Below, piece after piece: positions 57,985-64,000 of a DNA stretch of 64,000 nucleotides. The DNA is taken from assembly GCA_009363875.1 (NCBI GenBank), contig CM018687.1:20118764-20182763 (forward strand). Reading direction: 5' to 3'. The DNA comes from Mikania micrantha. Lineage: Eukaryota > Streptophyta > Magnoliopsida > Asterales > Asteraceae. The notes under the pieces were generated by a model. The model was not told where the DNA came from, made no database searches, and saw only the letters and a program-made list of their open reading frames with translations. Numbering within the stretch: position 1 is the first letter of the stretch; each line of letters opens with the position of its first letter. Both the position numbers and the translations under genes were made by a program.

Positions 57985-60287
57985 CTAGTGGGTGCCACAA
58001 CCAGGTCGTCTAATCTGACGGCGACCTCTACGATTTGCTAAATTTTCATTATCATCGTTAGCCTCGTTGGTGTAGCCATACTACTATTTAAGTCGAACAT
58101 ATCTAATTCTAAAGATAATGAGTGCTCCATTTAGGGTCTCATATTTTGCAAATGATGGAAAGCTGGTGTTGGGGGTGTATCTAACTGGCGGTAAAAGGGA
58201 TTCACCAAAGATGGACTTAAGAAATCCTGTTGAATATCTTCATAAGCAGGTGATTGGAACGTATTGTAGTTTTCCAACGGATTATAACCGGATGGACCCG
58301 CGTCCTCATAAATTTGGGTACCAAATTGTGATAAATATTGTGACGAGGTACCTATTTCACCAAAATTTAAAGACTGACTATTGGGTAGATAACTATTTGA
58401 GTGGTCCATTGAACTGATATGAGGCGAGTTAATCTCTGGCTTAGCCTGAGCCTAAGCCTCAGCATGCTGGGCATGAGCCTGAGCCTGAGCCTGAGGTTGT
58501 CGTCGATTCCTTCGTCTCTCTGGTCTTCTAATACTTTGTGGCACCAAAGGAATTTGATAACCAACAGGATCTTGTGACATATGGGTTGGGTAATAACCCA
58601 TGTGGTATTGGACTTATCCATATCCCATGGCTTGGCTCTCCATATCCCTTATGAAGTCTTCCCCTGATCTTTGATAAATTTGACTGATAATGTCCCACTG
58701 TCATCATTACTTATAATTTAGAAAACTTATGAAAGATATTCAAACTATTAATAAAAACACAAACATTTCATACCATTATTTGAAAGTCCCTCCATCATTA
58801 GGAAACCCATGTTGGTTTTGGTGGTGATGCCTTGGGCCAATTGTATAGATAATAGTACGAGGCAAATACCACTGCATGTACTCCGGGCTGGAAACACACG
58901 ACTCAGTTAATTCTTCTGTGACAATGTTGTTATGTCGCCCATCCCATGACAAAACGTATTGGTTATGCTTTTGTAACCAATTAACATTTCGTCCACCAGA
59001 TTGACTTATTCTATGGAGCCTTCTATGTTCTTGCTCATCAATAAGTGTGTTCACAGGAACTGGCTGAAACATTCTGAATTGTCTCGTAACCCTACTTGGT
59101 AAGTGAGGTTCTACAATTTCCCAGAATACAAGATGTGTTTCGCACCTCTAGCTACCTTGACCACTCAGACAAAATCCAGGTAAATGATGGAACACACTAT
59201 CATAAGGCCTCCAATTGAACTGCATTAAAAATAAATGTTAGTAATGAAATAAAATAAAAATCAATTTAGATGAAATTACCTTGTCTTCTGTTAAAGAGTG
59301 TAATTGAGAGCGGTAAGCACTCAAGACATGCGAAGCCGTGCGAACATAACTTAACGGACTCCGCCATCTTGCAAAAATCACATAACTTGTTATCACATTA
59401 TCTTAATAATGTATTAAAAAAAAGTAATTTGTGAAATAATGCACTTAAAATTAAACACATACCGTGCGCTATATGGCTTTTGAAAATCGATACTATTCAC
59501 AGTTTCCGGTGCAAATTCGCTAAATCTTTCCCATGCCCACAATTGTAGCAAAAACATAGGACCACTTATATCAGTTTTGGAAATATCACTGACCCTACAT
59601 AAATGTTTATATATGCATGCCAATACATCACTACCCCAACTAAGTTCACCATAATTATTTAAATCTTCCAAGTGGGTCAAATAATTGATATGGACCTAGT
59701 TGCTAGCTGAATCCGGGAATAACGTGGCACCTAGCGTGCTGAATTAATTGCAGTCTAGATGGATTTTCAGATAAATTTGTTTTTATTATGGATAAAATAA
59801 ATGGAAGGTTTATTTTATATCCACTGATTACCTCTAAAGGCAGTTCAACGCCCATCAAATTTTCAAACAGTGATGCGATTTGACTACCATTTAAAGTCAA
59901 ATCCGTACCTGAAACTACATTTCCTTCAATTGGTAAACCCAACAATATATTTACATCTTGTAATGTTATTGTGGTTTTGCCAATGGGCAAGTGAAAAGTA
60001 TGTGTTTCAGGACGCCATCTCTCCACAAGTGCGGATATTAACGCTCTATCAAGTCTTCTGTTTCCACACAGAATGATACCTCCAAATCCTGCCAATGTTA
60101 TGAATTCCATAACATTCTCGGGAATGGGATTTGAATTTAAATGTACCCAGAAATCTTGATCGCCGCGTCTAATTCTTAATATTCCTTCGTCTCTTTCGGG
60201 GTTTTGAAAATAATAATCCTCCCTATGACTACCGCTTAAGCATAACAAATCATTATTGAGTGGACCGGACGTAAAATGAGTATTCAT
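57985..60287 (-). pseudogene. Plant mobile domain (PMD, MAIN-like) gene, decayed
   Basis: PMD proteins are plant nuclear proteins of the MAIN/MAIL group, with many copies in transposable elements. Start chosen at Met 60287 (MNTHFTSGPLNND). Seen: FWVHLNSNPIPENVMEFI, the hallmark RPETHTFHLPIGKTTITLQDVNILLGLPIEG, then GELSWGSDVLACIYKHLCR and LLQLWAWERF (59,650-59,510). Introns precede a WRSPLSYVRTASHVL exon (near 59,360), an FNWRPYDSVFHHLPGF exon and IVEPHLPSRVTRQFRMFQPVP (59,220-59,060). A QAQAQAHAQ stretch lies near 58,490 and the basic end NRRGRRQIRRPGCGTH stops at 57,985. Breaks: a frameshift near 59,725 and in-frame stops near 59,698, 59,135, 58,617 and 58,470, several fitting CAG/CAA to TAG/TAA. 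A longer open frame from 60371 includes arm DNA. Confidence 0.8.
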
Positions 60288-60885
60288 TTTAGAAAAATTG
60301 AAAGAGATAATTGACGTATGGAATCGATACCACGTTGATATATATTGTTGTTCGAATAGCTCAGTTCCCAAACAATTAATTCAAACAAATGGGTGAAATG
60401 ACAACACCCTGCCTGTCGCCGCTGCCAGGGGCAAGTGCTTCCCACATTCAAACGGGTTTTTCAAAAAAATAAATGGATGGAAGGGGACAGATCACGATTT
60501 CAAAAAATAAAATAAATGGATGGCAGGGGACGGTTCACGAGTAAATGGGTGATGTAACCATACACGAGAAATCGCCTATGCTAGGGGCGATGGCTGATGT
60601 CCTTTGTCCTTTGTGCCAGAAATCGCCCATGCTAGGGGCGATGGCTCCTTTTTTATTTTATTTTTTTCCGTTTGAAGATCACAGGTGGAAAATGGTGGGT
60701 GAGGTGGAAAGCCACGTAGATCTCGCCCCTACTAGTGGCGACTTCTAGGGGGATTACGAAAATTAATCTGACGAGTGTGTCAGAACTCGCCCTTGCTATT
60801 GGTGAGGGACCCATTTGTGTAAAAAAAAATTAACCACCCCATTTGTGATGAACCCCACGTAAAGGACACTACTTCGAAAAAAATT
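60060..60885 (-). repeat. Right inverted arm of the PMD element
   Basis: Reverse complement aligns with the left arm from GTGTGGAAAC to GTCCTTTACGTGGGG. It contains the first exon of the PMD gene and its presumed promoter, plus CATCGCCCCTAGCAT words near 60,580-60,650. Confidence 0.75.
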
Positions 60886-61737
60886 CGGTTTGATACATGC
60901 ATGAGTGACCTGCATTTAAATTCAGCTGGCTTTATTATTTTACTTGATATGTTTTGTCACAATAACTAAGAGGCTTTTTATATGTCATCAACTGTTCATT
61001 ATTCTTGATGATGTGAAGTTTTCTAGGTTCACATAGGCTTTTTCATCTTTGTTGTAGTTGCTCCTCCCATTGCATTCAAAGGTAAATCTCTTTCTTAGTC
61101 ATCTTATCTATGTTGCAAAAATGGACAGGTGCCAAAATAGTGGGTTGGGTAATAGGTCAAATCAAGTTGCTAATGGTAGTTCATTTATTATATCACAATG
61201 GATTTAAGCAAACTTACGTATCGTAAGGAAATTACGTTTTGTTTTATTTTATTTTTTTTTTGAAAATTTGGGACTAAAAGTTGGTTGTTACAGTTAGCAA
61301 TTTAGAAATAGGTTATTGCCTTCGCATCACACCGGTTTTTTACTAGTGTGTATGGGTAAAATTGGGATCATATAACAACTCACATTAATTGTGACCCAAC
61401 TAGCTCTGCCAAACTTAGACGCATGTTTTCTACTTTGTTTTTTTCATTATTATACATGTACATGGTTTTTTTTATGTGCACGTGAAAATTTATATTTATT
61501 TAGGATCTTACATTGGTGTAAGTTTTCATTAAATTAAATTTGTTGACATAAGGTAACACAAACTTACACTTTTTTTAAATCTTAAACGCATGTGAACTTG
61601 CACCTACATATAAAAAAAGAAAGTCTTATACATGTATAATAAAAGTCATGGAAAAAAATTAGTTTGATCTTGTACATGTGAGATTCAATTTTCGGATGTC
61701 ATGAAAGTGGAAAACAAGATCCAGTCAAGGCGTATAA
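60886..61737. other. AT-rich stretch, nothing recognised
   Basis: No coding region, repeat ends or RNA gene seen on either strand. Confidence 0.5.
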
Positions 61738-61925
61738 TGTAACAATCACCAATAAAACAGGTATTTATTTTCTAGAGATTAATTTATTTTAGAACAAAGG
61801 GAGACTAAAACAAAACCTTAGTAACTTTATTGTAACCGTCCAAGTAAATATAATGCAACTAATCTAAGCATACATATATGTGTGTATATATATGTGTGTG
61901 TGTGTTGTGCATAAGAGAAAATGAA

Positions 61926-61943
61926 TGCATGCTTAAGCATGCA
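61926..61943. repeat. 18-bp perfect palindrome with two RY motifs
   Basis: TGCATGCTTAAGCATGCA is its own reverse complement and contains CATGC words in both orientations, next to (TG)n and (CA)n tracts. Confidence 0.7.
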
Positions 61944-62773
61944 TACGTAAAAACACACACACAAACTCATTAGTATAACAAAACCCTTCCTACTCAATCT
62001 AAAGCAAAACCTTTGACGAATCAATTCAAACTTAACCACCGAAAACTTACTATGTCAACATGAAACTTTAAAGGGAGAATTATGATAGCATCCATGTTCG
62101 TTAAGCCTTACAACCAAATGAGGATCTAAACATGTGAGAAATCTAACCAAACTTGGTTTCACCGCAACCAAGCCGGGACTTTTCGGTTGCTACACGATGG
62201 AATCATTTGAAAATAAACAAAAAGGACACACATCAAAAAAATCAAATGGCGATAACCTTGTATCACAAGAATCGGTACTAGGTATAAATGAACCCTCAAC
62301 CATCATCTCAAGATGCCACTCACATCCCTATGGCTTGACACTCACACCACATACTTTGGAAATGCTGAGAAATAGCAGCTATTCTATCCCTCATTAGTTG
62401 TCAAAAAGCACCTACACGTGAACTATATCTTCTACCCATCCCATCAACTCAAAGGAGAAGCAACATGACACGATATCATGAATAGCAATCCTAGATTTAC
62501 AGTAGCAGAAGGACGATTCCCTCATCACATCTAGTATAGTTTATCTCAAACCTTTGTCCTATGTTATGACAACCGGCCACCCCTCCTTCTCAACAATCGG
62601 CTAACCTAGATACCAAGGAGAACATCACCTAGGACAATTTAAGATCTCACAAGATCCACCCTTCTAAATCATAGTTACATTCTCAACCAACTCTCTTTCA
62701 ATTTCAACAAAAAAATGAAACGGGAACTTCACCATTCAACCGAATTCTTTGCTAAGAAAATACCCCATGATCC

Positions 62774-62782
62774 CTATAAATA
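62774..62782 (+). promoter_or_regulatory. TATA box in LTR D
   Basis: CTATAAATA followed by CCCCC and a CT/CA-rich leader-like stretch. It fits a plant core promoter; activity is not shown. Confidence 0.4.
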
Positions 62783-63149
62783 CCCCCTTGTGTTGTTCTA
62801 AAGAACTCACCCCAACACTTTCCCTTATATTTTCCTTTCACTTAGCAGTTCAAGGCTAAACACTCAACCATCCCCCCGGAAGCCACACCAACCTTCCTGC
62901 TCAACTCTAATCCTTTCGAACCATATTACAGCAGCCCAAGAATCAAGAATTGAAGCCACCTGGTCGATAACTACCGAAGTCTTCAAGTTCTAAGTCACGA
63001 TTCCAGCCTCATCTTTGAAGCTCTACCTTGCTGCTAAGGGTACGTATCCATCAAACCTTAAGGAATACACCGTTACGTTGAGTATAACCAAACACATTCA
63101 AAGAGAAAAACTCCCCTTTAGTAATAAAACTCTCATATCACAAACACTC

Positions 63150-64000
63150 TGTAACATCAGTGCCGGAACCGTATCGGAATAGTGATCTCAAACAGTAACA
63201 TGAACAGTAAACAGGTACAAACTATAAACATTTCAGCATATTTCATATTCATATCAATTATCATTATCATTTGATGTCGTCATATAGCAAACTCAGAATT
63301 GTTTCAGATAAACAAATTTTATAACTATGGTTTATTAGTCAGATAATTATCTGGCAACACAGAATCATCATGGGATTATTTTTTAGGATTTATTATGTAT
63401 AAACGTATGTGATGCTGTATAGAACAAAACAGAACGGATGTTGTTATGTGAATGCTAAATTGACGGGTTATTCGTATAGGTGACGATCTGTACGAATATA
63501 TCTGAAGGTTTAACGTTCTGAATAATATCCGATAATTAGAAAACAATATTGAAAAGTATAGTTATCGTCGTGTTCGTACGGGTGACGATTCGAACGAATA
63601 CGCGCGACGACCGTACGATTCAATGTAAACAGTAAATTATTATTTTGAAAATTAAAAATAAATAAAAGATATTAGTAAATTTACTAGGAATAACCACTTA
63701 AAATAAATTTATAAATCTTGTTTTATAAACCGGATCGTTATCGTCGCGAAAATCACGAGAAATTGATATTTTACGCGAAACCGAACGAGACTGAACAACC
63801 GGATATCTTGAAACATTAAATGTGGTCATTTGATGAACCACCCACCACCACCAAACCCAATTTTTCTCACCATTTTCGTCCAAACCCTCTCTCTCTAGAA
63901 AAGGATTCTCCTCCTTCTCTCTACAATTTCATGGTGGTTTCTCGTCGGATTCAAGTGTTCTATGTGTCAAGACTTCCATCTCATCACGTAGATTACAGAA
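63150..64000 (+). mobile_element. LTR B3, start only (runs off the window)
   Basis: TGTAACATCAGTGCCGGAA and the next ~850 bp align to the start of LTR B1 at roughly 80% by eye. Shared words include CAGATAATTATCTGGCAACAC and CGAACGAATACGCGCGAC. Whether a body follows cannot be seen. Confidence 0.75.

Larger units (their letters stand above)
56612..60885. mobile_element. Long-inverted-repeat element carrying a PMD gene
   Basis: The left arm (about 56,612-57,509) and the reverse complement of the right arm (about 60,060-60,885) match at high identity, from GTCCTTTACGTGGGG inward to GTGTGGAAAC. Arms of ~0.8-0.9 kb around an ~2.5 kb centre would suit a Mutator-like (MULE) element; PMD genes are known from such elements. 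I could not find a convincing 9-bp target duplication or a transposase, so the class is an inference. The alternative is two neighbouring copies in opposite orientation. Confidence 0.55.
61738..63149 (+). repeat. Possible LTR (family D), interrupted by LTR B3
   Basis: Starts TGTAACAATCACC and holds a good TATA box (CTATAAATA, 62,774-62,782). An AGG|GTACGT donor-like site lies at 63,040, about 260 nt downstream of the TATA box. The next LTR begins before any end is reached. No gene. The call rests on the start word and promoter layout only. Confidence 0.35.

Noticed and set aside
56612..60885. MULE with a defined 9-bp target duplication
   Set aside because: Flanks beyond the arms (AAAAAGGA on the left, CGGTTTGAT on the right) do not match, so no duplication is claimed.

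Overview
This looks like a nuclear DNA window from a flowering plant, probably a eudicot. Its LTR sequences look to me like those of Asteraceae, but that is recall and not a search result. The evidence for a plant nucleus is a split gene with GT-AG introns and AT-rich noncoding DNA. There are also Ty1/copia, Ty3/gypsy and plant-type LINE retrotransposons, hAT-like MITEs and a plant mobile domain (PMD) gene. I see no rRNA, functional tRNA or CRISPR array.

Layout. 1-10,345 is packed with gypsy LTRs and pol debris: an LTR ending at 2500, a second LTR plus integrase remnant at 2.6-4.7 kb, an LTR rich in minisatellites at 5.8-7.7 kb, and a ~2.6 kb LTR at 7.7-10.3 kb. The only ordinary host gene is at 10,801-22,681 (+). 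It has ten phase-0 exons encoding a 490-residue poly(A) polymerase of the short PAPS3-like class. Its third intron holds a 4,721-bp copia element with two 239-bp LTRs that appear identical. A 5' truncated LINE with an 18-bp target duplication lies just downstream on the minus strand (23,005-28,324). From 28.3 to 35.8 kb there is AT-rich minisatellite DNA, then six inverted-repeat elements joined end to end by (TA)n tracts. From 38 to 45.3 kb lie minus-strand gypsy and copia remnants and a second copy of the ~2.6 kb LTR. From 45.3 to 56.2 kb one old LINE is split into three pieces by two very large solo LTRs (3.8 and 4.3 kb) of one family in opposite orientations, each with a 5-bp target duplication. 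From 56.6 to 60.9 kb is an element with ~0.85 kb inverted arms containing a decayed PMD gene. The window ends in an LTR interrupted by a third member of the large-LTR family.

Biology. Apart from the poly(A) polymerase gene almost everything is mobile-element DNA, so there is no operon-like cooperation. The most interesting observations are: (1) several otherwise different LTRs share a well-formed 5' splice site followed by a CCCCTTTT tract, and downstream a branch-point-like and 3' splice-site block, suggesting introns inside the LTRs; (2) the poly(A) polymerase has Asn where the first catalytic Asp of the D-x-D motif should be, at a codon where the change fits CpG decay; (3) a chain of (TA)n-linked foldback elements; (4) a PMD gene inside a long inverted repeat.
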